A DNA stretch of 64,000 nucleotides from Capronia americana (GCA_016110215.1 JADWQD010000002.1:2170001-2234000), one strand, 5' to 3'; positions 46,111 to 57,203 are shown, counted from the stretch's first letter. The notes: generated by a model from the letters alone, not told the origin. Program-made: numbers and translations.

Positions 46111-46530
46111 GTTCAACCAGTTTCAACGCTTCTGTGCTTTTGATCAATGTCGAAAATATTCATGTTGAAATGGGTTCCCCAGAACAGACCGCCCCTTTGG
46201 TCATAGCCCCATGCTCTTTGCCGCCGATGGGCCTATGTCGCGGGGAAACCGTTAGATAGCCGGGGTTATGCAACAACTCCAACATACGATCACGGAAATC
46301 GAACCTCTGCTGCCTCGGTCCATCAACGGCACAACGAGTCCAACGACATCACGTAGCGGCCATGGATGCAGTCGGACGTTTCGGTCAACCGAAAAAGGGG
46401 CCCCAGTGACCCAATTCCGCAGTATCACAGCCACTCCTTTATTGTACACCGTAGATACTCCGAAAGCCCTGTATAGTTGTGGGGAGTAAATGAGGGGTGC
46501 CTTGTCGTTGCTTCTCATGTGTCTTTTACC
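46111..46530. promoter_or_regulatory. Divergent promoter of acyl-CoA synthetase and biotin carboxylase genes
   Basis: 420 bp between divergent starts. It carries a perfect inverted repeat TTTCGGT-CA-ACCGAAA at 46379-46394, which contains CGG-N4-CCG. A second CGG-N5-CCG pair lies at 46241-46251. Such paired CGG triplets are typical binding formats of Zn2Cys6 proteins, and one such regulator is encoded 7 kb away. The link is inferred. Confidence 0.65.
46379..46394. repeat. Perfect 16-bp inverted repeat with CGG-N4-CCG
   Basis: The seven-base arms TTTCGGT and ACCGAAA are exact reverse complements separated by CA. It lies near the middle of the divergent promoter of the two carboxylation-pathway genes. 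Confidence 0.85.
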
Positions 46531-48715
46531 ATGGAGTCAGTGCCTAGAATCAATCGACTTCTGGTCGCGAATAGGTAAGTTGAAGCCCTGACTTTTCTGC
46601 TCGACGAAACCATGAATTGAGATCGAGGCAGAGGAGAAATCGCAATCCGAATCATCTCGACGGCACGCGAGCTTGGAATTCAAACGATCGCTATATATAC
46701 TGAGGATGATGAAAATCATGCCATCCCTGCGGACGAGGCGGTGCGCCTCAAGTCGCCCGAAGACTTCATGAACAGCGCGCTTCTGACACAGCTGTGCCTG
46801 GATCATCGGATCGACTCCGTACACCCTGGGTACGGATTTCTCTCAGAGAATGCCGACTTTGCAGAATCCCTAGAAGCGGCTGGTATTCGCTTCATTGGAC
46901 CGACACCGGAGATCTTGAGACGCACGGGCGACAAGACGACCGCTCGCGCCCTGGCAGAATCATGTGCCGTCCCCGTGTTGCCAGCATTGAGAGAGCCCAT
47001 TTCTCACTTGGACGAGGCAACCGGCTTCATCAGCGCGATTGGCTTCCCGCTCATGATCAAGGCAGTGGACGGTGGAGGAGGCCGAGGTATTCGATTAGTA
47101 TCCGGTCCTGAGCATCTTCAAGACGGCTTTGACCGAGCCCGTGGAGAATCTCCTGGAGGCAAGGTATTCATCGAGAAGGCTGCGGTTGATGGCTATCGAC
47201 ATGTGGAGGTTCAGATCATTGGAGATGGCCTCGGACAGGTAGAGCACCTTTGGGAGCGCGAGTGTAGTATACAGCGAAGGTAATTATGCTCTGTGGGCCG
47301 GACACCGACCGTACCCTCTCTGACGGTATTACCAGATTCCAGAAAATGGTCGAACTCGCGCCATCCACCATTCAAAGCCGTGAGCTGGTGGGAACAGTGA
47401 TAGAGAGCGCGGTGAACCTGGCAAAGTCAGTAGGTGATCACATTCTTCCCGCGAAAACGGGCGTGTCCTTTCCCGGCTAAGTGCATCCCAGATTCAATAC
47501 AGGTCTTTGGGCACGTTCGAGTACCTCGTCCACGAATCCAGGCCCGAGTTTTACTTCCTGGAGGTCAACCCGCGACTTCAAGTCGAGCATACCGTGACCG
47601 AAGAGATTGCCAACGTAGACTTGGTTCGATATCAACTGCTCATCGCTCAGGGGGCGACGATTGACAGCCTAAGCCTACCGTCGCGTCAAGCCTCAGCCTC
47701 GCCTGAGCGCGCTCCCAACAAGGTGGCTATTCAATTGAGGGTGACGGCGGAGGATCCTCTTCAGGGCTTCACTTTAAGCATGGGGCGAATATCTCAATTC
47801 CATTGCCCTGGCGGTCGAAACGTCAGGATGGAAACCCATCTTAGCGGCAGCCGGAGCACGGTAGTCGGATCCTCTTTCGATTCTCTCCTGGCTAAGGTCA
47901 TCGTCAGCGCGTCCACGCGAGAAGAAGCTCGATTGAAAGGCATCAGAGCGTTGTGTGATGTGGTCATTCTCGGGGTAAAGACGAATCTGCCGGTTCTCTT
48001 GGGCACGCTGGCGTCGACGGACTTTCAGACATCATCGTGCTCGACAACCTGGCTTGAGAAGAACCTCTCTAACGTGTTGGAGCTTGGCCAGGACATGATA
48101 CCCTCTGCTCGCGAGGCAAAGCAAAGTTCCTTTGCCTCCGCATCTGGCAGTGAAGCGGGATCGACTGCGGCTGCCGGCATCGGCAATCCTTCAAATATGC
48201 TCTTCAAGAAAGGCGATGCGTTCCGGGTGAAGCTGAGCGAGATCTTAGACGGCGGGCGGAAGAGCATCGAGCAAGAACACGTTATTGTCCTCGACCGCAT
48301 CATGAACAACGATTTCCCCAATCTGATCGCCGGCGACGTGTCGCTGGTCACCGCATCGTCCGAGGCAAAGAAATTCACTGCGAGCCTGGCAATCTCGACG
48401 ACCGGATCCAATCTGGCATCTTCACACCATCGCAAAGGCGACCCGTCGAATCCTAACCATGTTGTCCTGCCATTCCCCGGCACTGTGGTTGAGCTGCTGG
48501 TTGAAGCCGGGGACGAAGTGCAAGAAAATGAGGTTCTCATGGTTGTGCGACAGATGAAGATGGAGTTGGAGGTTCGAGCTCCGGCAGCTGGCGTTTTGAC
48601 ATGGGTGTGCGACATTGAAGAGGGCGAGAACGCCGGCGAGGGCATGCTGGTCTGTGAAATAGAACAATTCAAGGAGAGGAGTCAAGCTGGACAAGGCCTA
48701 GTTGCAAAGTTGTAG
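46531..48715 (+). CDS. Acyl-CoA carboxylase alpha subunit (biotin carboxylase + biotin carrier)
   Basis: Carboxylates its own biotin with ATP and bicarbonate and presents it to a carboxyltransferase subunit. Four exons (46531-46574, 46632-47279, 47336-47425, 47503-48715) close in frame to 664 residues. Biotin carboxylase features: LLVANRGEIAIRI at 10-22, HPGYGFLSENADFA near 78-92, the ATP-grasp glycine loop VDGGGGRG near 155-162, HVEVQIIGD, EVNPRLQVEHTVTEE and the C-terminal FDSLLAKVIV. The biotin carrier domain ends the protein, with biotinyl Lys near 613 in RQMKMELEVRAPAAG. The usual site reads AMKM; here Ala is replaced by Gln. Only nine residues precede the first strand of the fold, so no mitochondrial presequence is visible, unlike methylcrotonyl- or propionyl-CoA carboxylases. 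It is convergent with the carboxyltransferase gene, 210 bp apart. Confidence 0.9.
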
Positions 48716-48925
48716 CCACGGTGAAGGCCTTCTAACGATAGTTAAGGATCATTTTCATCTTGGAGATTGTGCCACACAGCTGGTACGAATGAACAGTCAC
48801 TTTCCCGTCCACGACGACACGGTCTTGTAGATGTTCAGTGGAAACTGATGAGAGTTTTTCAATTGCAATTCGCTTGTCCAACAGCCAGCCAATCGGGCTG
48901 TCAATGAGATTTATCATGGACTCGC
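48716..48925. other. Short convergent spacer between alpha and beta carboxylase genes
   Basis: 210 bp between the two stops. It holds both 3' ends, so their transcripts may overlap. Confidence 0.6.
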
Positions 48926-51008
48926 TCAGGCAAACGATGGGTGAATTCGACCCGCAGCTCTGTCTAGCAGGCGTTGTGGCAGTACATCGTCATATCTGAG
49001 GGAAATGTGAGCAGCTGGGCCAGAAGACACTCTCGGGAAAGAAGAGAAGTGTTGTAAGGACTCACATCTGTATGACCCACTCAGCGACCGCTCGCCGTGT
49101 CTGTGCTGGATCAATGATCTCTTCAACTCCGAACGCGTTGGCGGTGCGGATCGGATTCATAAGTCGACGATATTCATCCTCGAGCTGTGTGTACAGCTCC
49201 TTCTTCTTGCCCTCCTCATCGGCTTGCTTCAGCTCCCACCTGTGTCCGACTTCGATACCGCCGTCGAGCGGCAAGCTTCCCCATTCGCCGCTAGGCCAAG
49301 CGACGCGCGGCATGGGATCGCGGCAAGCGACCATGATGCCGCCTGCAACGCCGTAGACTCGGCGGGTCAAGACACTGAAGATGGGAATGGTCGTCGAGAT
49401 GTACGCCTTCCCTAGTTCCACCCCCCAGCGCATAGTCGCTAGTGTTTGAGTGACGTTAGTGGCCATTCAATGGGCATCTGGGAGGAGCATCTGGATCTCA
49501 CCTTGTTTTTCGGCTACGGTCCCAATGGCATATCCCGGAACATCGACGAATTGGACGATCGGAAGGTTCATCACGTCGCACAACTTCAGATGTCGCGTGA
49601 TCTTCTGAGAACCCCCGGCGTCGAGTGCACCCGCGTTGACTTCGCAATTGAGCGAAATCACCCCAACTGGCCGCCCTCCCTGTCTGGCCAAGCCGACAAT
49701 GGCTGTCCTTCCCCAAAGGGCCCCGATTTCAAACCACGAGCCGGCATCGAAAACGGTCTTGATAATGGCTCGGGCATCGTACATGCGTTCCTTCTTTCGA
49801 GGGATGACCGTCCTCAATTCCTCACTGACCCTGGTGATCGGATCGCTGGTGGGAATGACAGGGGGTAGCTTCGACTGTCCACAATTCGGTAAATATGAGA
49901 GAACTTTCCTGATCTGCTCGAAGCACTCGCTCTCGTTTGCTGCAAGATTATCAATGGTTCCGTTCAAGCAATGGATGCCCGGGCCGCCTAATTCTCGCAG
50001 GGTGAGTCCCTCTTCAAACGTTGCCCCTTCGACTACCTGCGGTCCAGCATTGAACAGGCTTCCAATGTCTCCTGCCATGACCGAGAAATGCGAGATGACG
50101 GCACGCGCAGCACCAATTCCGATCTGCATCGCGGTCAGCGCGTTTTCTGAACATTCATACCGCCTACAACAGCAAACATACCGCCGGGCCTAGCACCGCT
50201 GCCAAATTAGGAATGCCCTTGTTGAGCCCCTCGACGGCATGGATAAAGCCAGGAACTCCCGGGACATACGACCAGCCATGCGTCTTAATTGTACTCACGG
50301 ACCCGCCACCGGAGGAACCATCTGTCAGCTTGATTATGGGCATGTTCAGAGACACTGCGAGCTTTTCTGAATAGACCTTGGAGATTTGTCAATTTACTAC
50401 GCAAAAAGAGTTGCGGTAAATGCATCAGGACAAGATCTCGCCCTAGGGAAACTTACAGTCTTGCCAGAAATGGCTCCATCTGCGTGTCCGGCCCGAATTG
50501 TGTAGTCGTCTGCTGTTATGATGACTTTCCTGCCGCCCAACAGGCCAAAGCCTAGACAATATGAGCTTGTACACTCTTCATACTGACACACAGCGTTCTC
50601 ACCTTGGAGGTTGTTTGTGGGCGTAAACGACAAAGGTTCTTCATCTCTGGGGCCAGTTTGCTTCCATTCGACCCGCCCGCTGGCACTTCCGAGCTCCTTA
50701 AAGGTGCCCTTGTCGACCAGCAGTTCCAGACGTTCTCTCACCCATAGTTTGCCCTCCCGCTTTTGTCTCACGTAGCCTCGATTTGAAAGGTCGGGTGTAT
50801 GCGCGATTTCATTGAGCCTTTGCAGATTCGAAAGCACATCGGAGTAGTCAGCTGGAGGGCCGGCGCTTCTTGAACCTTTCGAACGACGGCTTCGTTTTGA
50901 ACCAGACTCATCCTGTGGGCCCGCTACATGCCCAGCGACTTGTGAAAGGCGTGTAGCAGGTGCTGAGTTTGCCGGTGCGGCAGAAGCCGAACGGTTCTTA
51001 GTGCTCAT
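48926..51008 (-). CDS. Acyl-CoA carboxylase beta subunit (carboxyltransferase)
   Basis: Transfers CO2 from carboxybiotin to an acyl-CoA; partner of the alpha subunit encoded next to it. Six exons (51008-50603, 50551-50457, 50376-50182, 50123-49502, 49438-49066, 48995-48926) close in frame to 586 residues. Both crotonase-fold halves are visible. The N-half has GKLWVRERLELLVDKG, IITADDYTIRAGHADGAIS, MPIIKLTDGSSGGG and FNAGPQVVEG-LGGPGIH. The C-half has GSWFEIGALWGRTAIVGLARQGGRPVG, QKITRHLKLCDVMNLPIVQFVDVPGYAIG and YGVAGGIMVA. The usual small-residue oxyanion loops are changed (GIGAARAV in the first half), suggesting an unusual substrate. The first 50 residues are Ser/Ala/Lys/Arg-rich and disordered, without a clear mitochondrial helix. 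A standard MCC-beta would normally be mitochondrial. The last exon supplies IYDDVLPQRLLDRAAG, which restores the family C-terminus. Confidence 0.9.
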
Positions 51009-51991
51009 CGTGTCGACAGATCAACGATGTTTCCTCCCGCCGGCCACAAATGTCGATAATGGAGAAGCAGGTCGTCCCAGTTACATGGAGTTTGGTATGG
51101 TCTAAACATGCATTGCGAGACCAATGGTACAGTGTCTCCCGTCGGCTACGGGTGAGTGCTGTGGTCAGCTGATTGGATGGAGACCACGGAAACCCTCGGT
51201 GTCCTTTGCCTTTTCTTAGATAACCTCGGAATAGATTTGGAGATGTACTGGAGTCAATGCCATGCAGAAGGTATGGAGAACTTTTGTCCTCGACCTATTC
51301 TGCCAACAAGCTGGTCCCTTGTGAGGAAAGGGAGAAGCATTGGTAGCTGAAGTGCACCCAGGTGATCCGAAATCAAACAGTGCAGGTCTCAGGAGCTTCG
51401 TGATTTCAACCTGCATAGCTTAATCCTGCTACATTATCTCAAGAAAAAGTCTAAGAGAAAAAGGTCGTGTTTTTATTATTCCTTAATACCCCCAAGTTTC
51501 AACATGTATCGAAGCCTGAAGTATTCAGATGTGAAGAACTCAAAATGTCTTTTTTCGCGTAAAACGGCATTTATTAGATCCACCTGCATCGAAAGGGCGA
51601 TGCGAAGAGTGAGTAGGCAGGTGAGTAGATGGTAAGAGCAAGGTAAAGGGAGGGTGAGTCGAGAGGTAATGGCTTTAAAGCGGCACGGTCAGGGACGACC
51701 CTAGAGTGAGCCGCCAAGCGGCGTCGGCGCCCAGACTGTTGGCACCGTGACAGGCGCTGTTTACTGCTTAGATGCGATCTGGACTATCATTACCTCTTCA
51801 AACCTCACTTTCCAAAAGGCTACATAAACAGCGCGGACTTACAGAACATTTGGCACAAGCAGTCGTCTAGACCGGGTTTCCCGAACCTGAGCGGCATTGC
51901 ATCCGGGGACGACAGCCTGCACTCGACATGCCACTCCGACATCGCCGCAGTTGCTAGGGATCGAATACCCTTGAAACCCCGTGGGCTGGAC
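51009..51991. other. Intergenic (carboxylase beta promoter; 5' region of SRF1-like gene)
   Basis: The middle, about 51420-51560, is AT-rich. The frame of the SRF1-like protein stays open upstream to 51842, just after a CTTACAG acceptor-like site, so an additional 5' exon may lie here. No other gene recognised. Confidence 0.5.
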
Positions 51992-53380
51992 ATGGCCGGT
52001 GAAGCTGGCTTCCCATGGCAGGCTCCTTCGAGAGACCCCGAGAAAGAGACGGTCATAATACCAGAGCAGGCCGGTAATTTGCGGGCAGAGGGAAGGAAGC
52101 ACGAGGTCGTACCAGCGTCACCCGTTAAGACCACCACCTCAACGCAGGACATCCAGCCTCGCAAGCACAGCAACTCGCTGCATGGGAGACCTCACCGTGG
52201 CTCGATCAAGGGCCCTCCGAGAGTGAACTATTCCGGTTTCAATGCGTCATCCGATCCTATAACCTCCAAGCCTACTTCTCCGCTCCCCGTTCGAACCATT
52301 CCGCGTAAGTCATATGGCTACTACAAGCGAACGTGAGCAAGAAAGTTAATGTCTGCACTAGCCTGGGTGAGAGACGCCGAAGAAGGCGACCTCGACGACC
52401 CTCAATTCGTCGTCCCGGACGCTCCGCATTCGGCCCTTGTTGCGCAACATCACTACAGCCCTTCAATCTCTCGACGACCGCTGATAGGAGACAAGCAGCA
52501 TCACGCCGATGGATTCTACACGCCTTCAACCCGCGCTAAACCCTCACAAACTTCCAGGTGGATGTCCTTTGCCCAACCTAGCGCCTATCCGCAGGAGAAT
52601 TTCAACAGCGAAAAGGTGGACTCGGAATGGCTGAATCAAAATCTGACTGACTACTCGAAGGATTGGTTGGCCGATCATGTCGACGACGACATGGAGGACA
52701 GCGGTAGCCGATATCGCGCTTTCCGTCGTAAGAGGAAAGCTTGGTACAAGCGGGCTCAGTTCACAGTCCTGCGGAACCCGTTCATACCTCTGATCTTCCG
52801 TATGATCGTTCTGATCTTTGCTATTGCCGCCATGATTCTAGGCGCCTCTATATACCAGGAAACTGGCAAAATCACCAGGTGCATCGCACAGCAACCAGCA
52901 TCGCGGAGCCCCGATTGTGTCGAGCGCGTGGGGCCTACCGCCACGGACTACTATCGCGATCCGTCAGGCTTGATGGCCATAATTGTCGATGCTATTGCGA
53001 TAGTATACACCATCTACATCACCTACGACGAATATTTCTCGAAACCTCTGGGACTTCGACGTGCCAGAGCAAAAGTACGACTGGTGCTGCTGGACTTGTT
53101 CTTTGTTGTCTTTCAGTCGGCCAATCTTGCCCTGAGTTTCGAGTCGTTAACAGTGGATGAAGGGGCCTGCAAGGCTCCCACACAGCCGACAACGGCTGGC
53201 AGATTTGACAATGTCTGCGATAGGGCTGAGTCATTGAGCTCAGTGTTGTTGATATCACTTACTGCATGGCTGCTGACGTTTTCTGTCAGCGTCTTGAGGT
53301 AGGCCTTGTCCCGTCATTTCTTGCGGTCCCTACTAACGAGAGTGAATTCTAGGCTGGTGGAACGGATCGACACGAAGTGA
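51992..53380 (+). CDS. SRF1-like four-transmembrane protein (putative phospholipase D regulator)
   Basis: Resembles fungal Srf1, a membrane protein that regulates the Spo14 phospholipase D in yeast. Exons 51992-52304, 52362-53298 and 53353-53380 close in frame to 425 residues. A disordered N-terminus leads to the conserved entry motif IPPWVRDAEEGD, created by the first splice junction, then WLNQNLTDYSKDWL and the basic stretch FRRKRKAWYKRAQ. Four membrane segments follow (starting FIPLIFRMIVLIFAIAAMIL, LMAIIVDAIAIVYTIYI, RLVLLDLFFVVFQSANLAL, SVLLISLTAWLLTFSVSVL). The pairing of short loops and Cys-containing extracytosolic loop between TM1 and TM2 fits the family. The tail is a mere nine residues, supplied by the last exon. 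The start is uncertain: 51992 is the first in-frame ATG. Confidence 0.72.
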
Positions 53381-53527
53381 AACGAGTAATGACTTGAACG
53401 CTCAACAAAATAGCATCATTCCTGTACACATTCAAATCCCTCACAGACGGGAATCACATAACTGCGCTAGACCTGCCGGCGCATGTTCTTTATCCCGGTA
53501 TTCCATAGTACCGCTTCTAATGCACCA

Positions 53528-54055
53528 TTACACAGAGAGGCTCGGTCCATCGTCACCATAGATTGGGTCGCGCTTGAACCAACCCAGGCCCTCAATCTGC
53601 TTGACCTGCTTTTCCTCGCCAGCCTTCCCATAACACATATCCCAGGTGTTCCCTGTCGGATACGAGCCAACCATCTGAAAGCCGCCATAGTCCTCCAGCA
53701 ACCGATGGCCGACACCTGCAGGAACTATCACCACGTCACCCTTCCCCAGCACAGGTTCCACGCGCGCTTCGTTCTTTTCACCCCCAAAGCAACATTTGGC
53801 CGAGCCGGCGACAACGCTGAGGACCTCATGGGTATTTGAGTGGAAGTGCGTTTCGGTAAACATGGTGTAAGTCCATTGTGGAGATACTACACCGACAGAT
53901 TTCAGATGAGATTCGACCGATGAAGGAGTGGAGTTTGAGAAGACGCCATGATAGATCAGTAGTGGCTTGTGCTGGATCGACGTGTTTGGTATGCGCTGAT
54001 AGGCAGGGATTTGGTGTCGAGAGACGCGCAAGGCACTCAGGGGAGTGACGGACAT
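53528..54055 (-). CDS. Small cupin-domain protein (YjlB-like)
   Basis: Single-domain cupin of 175 residues without introns; function unknown, possibly a metal-dependent enzyme or binding protein. The cupin metal motif is visible as ETHFHSNTHEVLSVVAG, with candidate ligands His70, His72 and Glu77. The second motif is GKGDVVIVPAGVGHRLL, with His117. No targeting signal is seen. The true first ATG at 54055 (SVTPLSALRVSRHQIPAY) was preferred, because the frame extends further only from a non-ATG codon. It is convergent with the SRF1-like gene, 147 bp apart. Confidence 0.82.
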   Translation of the reverse strand: MSVTPLSALRVSRHQIPAYQRIPNTSIQHKPLLIYHGVFSNSTPSSVESHLKSVGVVSPQWTYTMFTETHFHSNTHEVLSVVAGSAKCCFGGEKNEARVEPVLGKGDVVIVPAGVGHRLLEDYGGFQMVGSYPTGNTWDMCYGKAGEEKQVKQIEGLGWFKRDPIYGDDGPSLSV

Positions 54056-54723
54056 GTTGATTGACCGTCGGGAGAGGAATATAGGCCTTTCGCCGCAAGC
54101 TGCTTTTGTTGATACCAGCGCGTGAAACGTCGCCAACCGAGTTACCTAATATCCCTTTGTACAAAACCTTGAGCTTAGACACGCTCACCACCTAATTACA
54201 CAAGTACCAAACAAAGTTCGAGGTATGACATATGACGTAGATCATGATGCCGTTTATTTCTGGCCGAAGTATTCCCGCTGCTTTCAACGGTCAGTTCACG
54301 TTAGTCATCCACCATGGGAACAATGATAATCCGACCAGCAGGGGCGACTTGCAGGCAGTGACACTGGGGCACTTGGTTCACTCTCAACTGACCATTATCG
54401 AGACTGTGTTGTGCTTGCTGTAAGCAAGGCGAAGATCCTCTTTCTTTTCTCTCACCTCCGTGTATTTTGACACAGCAGGTGAACGAAGGAGACCCGTGTG
54501 CTGTTGTAGTGACGCAAGCGCAAAGGCAGCTGTTCACTACTTCAACCTCGCCTCGTCTGTCACCAGGACCTAGCGGACCGATCTGACGACGGCGTACTGG
54601 CACAACTGACCAAGATACGTCCCGAACACAGAGGCCAGCCGGACACCTTGCGTGTGACGACCGACTTCCCTCTCTGTCACTCCCACTTCATCCCTCCCCG
54701 TGTCCTTCGAGCACTCCACAGAG
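54056..54723. other. Divergent upstream region (cupin / cullin)
   Basis: Promoters of the cupin (-) and cullin-1 (+) genes. No further gene recognised. Confidence 0.55.
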
Positions 54724-57203
54724 ATGCCGCCCGCCACGGCTACCAACCCGGCCATGAGGGCACGGGACGACCTGGACTCAACGTAAGAAGCCCGGAGAAG
54801 ATGTATCTGCCCGGTTGGCTCACAAGCAGCAGGTGGACCTATCTAGAAAAGAACGTCAACAATGTCATGACCAAACTGCAGGAAGGTCTTGACATGAAGA
54901 CTTACATGTACGAGCAGCCCAATTCTCTTTGTCTTTCTAACGACACTAATCTAACTTGATGATAGGGGCGTTTACACTGCAGTTCACAATTTCTGTACCT
55001 CCCAGAAAGCCGCAACCAGCCAGCAAGGCGCCCCACAAGTTGCCCTTAGCCAGAGTCACCGAGGCGCTCATCTGTTGGGTGAAGAACTCTACCAGCTCCT
55101 TGGCCAATACCTCACAGAACATCTTAAAGACGTCCTTATCGCATCCGAGTCACATTCCGACGAAGCTCTCCTCACATTCTACATCCGCGAGTGGAAGCGA
55201 TACACCGATGCCGCGAAGTACAACAACCATCTCTTCCGATATCTGAATCGACACTGGGTCAAACGAGAAATCGATGAAGGCAAGAAGAACGTTTACGATG
55301 TCTACACACTCCATCTTGTCAAGTGGAAGGATGATTTTTTCAAGGCCGTCGAGTCGAAGGTTATGGAGGCTGTTCTGCGGCTTGTCGAGAAGCAGCGCAA
55401 CGGTGAGACCATTGATCAGATGCAGATCAAGGCGATCGTCGACTCTTTCGTCTCGCTCGGCCTGGACGAGCTCGACAGCACCAAGTCAACTCTCGATGTC
55501 TACCGCATGTACTTCGAACGTCCCTTCATCGCCGCCACCAAAGAATACTACACCAACGAGTCCAGACGATTCGTAGCAGAGAATAGCGTTGTCGAGTACA
55601 TGAAAAAGGCCGAGGCACGACTTGAGGAAGAGAAAGAACGTGTCGGTCTTTACCTGCACCCAGACATCATGAAGAAACTGATGGAAACCTGCAACGAAGC
55701 CTTGATCAGCGCTCACTCGGTCTTGTTGCGGGACGAGTTCCAGCTGCTGCTTGACACCGAACGTACTGAAGATCTTGCTCGGATGTACAAGCTCCTGTCT
55801 CGCATCAAGGATGGCTTGGAGCCTCTCAGAACCCGCTTCGAGGCTCATGTCCGGAAAGCTGGCCTTGCAGCAGTGGAGAAGGTCTCGGCGCAAGGTGATA
55901 ACTTCGAGCCCAAGGTCTACGTCGACGCTTTACTTGAGATCCACAGCAAATATCAGCAGCTCGTCAACGTTGCGTTCAACGGAGAGTCGGAATTCGTGCG
56001 ATCACTCGACAACGCGTGCCAGGAGTTCGTCAACCACAACCAGGTCTGCAAGACAAATTCCACTCGATCACCAGAACTACTCGCCAAGTATGCCGATCAA
56101 CTTCTCAAGAAGGGAGCCAAAGCCGCAGACGAGTCCGAGCTTGAAGAACTTCTCGTCCAGATCATGGTTGTCTTCAAGTACATTGAGGACAAGGATGTGT
56201 TCCAAAAGTTCTACTCTCGCATGTTGGCCAAGCGCCTCGTCCACACTAGCTCAGTGTCCGATGACGCCGAGACGAGCATGATCAGTAAATTGAAGGAGGC
56301 GTGCGGTTACGAGTACACCAACAAACTCCAGCGCATGTTCCAGGACGTCCAGATCTCCAAGGACCTTAATATTGCTTACAAAGACTTCAATGACAAGCTT
56401 GTGGAGGACAACCCTGACAGGAAGATTGTGGATTCCACATTCCAGATTCTCGGCACAGGATTTTGGCCACTGAACGCACCGAACACACCATTCGCCCCTC
56501 CTGCCGAGATCAGCAAGGCTGTTGACTCGTTTTCCAAGTTTTACGATGGCAAGCACAACGGCCGCAAGCTGACGTGGCTCTGGAACTTGTGCAAGGGTGA
56601 GATCCGCGCCAACTATATCAAGAGTCAGAAAGTGCCCTACACTTTCCAGGTGTCGACCTATCAGATGGCCATCTTGCTGCTGTTCAACGATACCGACAAG
56701 ATGGATTACACTGACATCAAGGAAATCACAAAGCTGACAGAGGAGACTATTGAACCTGCAATCAACATTCTGTGCAAGGCTCGCGTCTTGAATGCGTCAC
56801 CAGAAGACGGTAAAGCTGAACCTGGTACTAGCTACTCCTTGAACTACAACTTCAAGAACAAGAAGGTCAAAATCAACCTGAATATCACCCCCAAGACAGA
56901 GCAGAAGGTAGAATCCGAGGACACTCACAAGACGATCGAGGAGGATCGCAAGCTGTTGCTTCAGGTTTGACCCCACATTTTCGGCTGCTGTACTTATTCA
57001 CTAACTTGCTCTAGGCTGTTATTGTGCGGATCATGAAGGGCCGCAAAAAGCTCAAGCACGTCCACCTTGTCGAAGAAGTCATCAACCAGGTCCGAAGTCG
57101 CTTCCCACCTAAGATCTCCGACATCAAGAAGAACATCGATGCTCTCATGGAGAAAGATTACATTGAACGACTTGATAATGATGAGTTGGCCTACATTGCT
57201 TGA
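54724..57203 (+). CDS. CDC53: Cullin-1 scaffold of SCF ubiquitin ligase
   Basis: Scaffold that holds Skp1/F-box substrate receptors at its N-terminus and the RING protein Rbx1 at its C-terminus. Exons 54724-54782, 54833-54907, 54966-56964 and 57015-57203 close in frame to 773 residues, normal for cullin-1. The N-terminus has the cullin repeat start WTYLEKNVNNVMTKLQEGLDMKTYMGVYTAVHNFC, including the conserved Y-T-VHNFCTS. The cullin homology domain is seen as FKYIEDKDVFQKFYSRMLAKRLV and GTGFWPL. The C-terminal neddylation site is in IVRIMKGRKKLKH, with the acceptor Lys near 719, followed by the winged-helix tail ending DNDELAYIA. The last intron lies just before the neddylation exon. Start: the ATG at 54724, with a conserved short first exon. 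Confidence 0.95.

Noticed and set aside
34783..51008. Secondary-metabolite cluster with a PKS or NRPS core
   Set aside because: No polyketide synthase, peptide synthetase or terpene cyclase is encoded in the window; the block looks like acid activation and carboxylation only.
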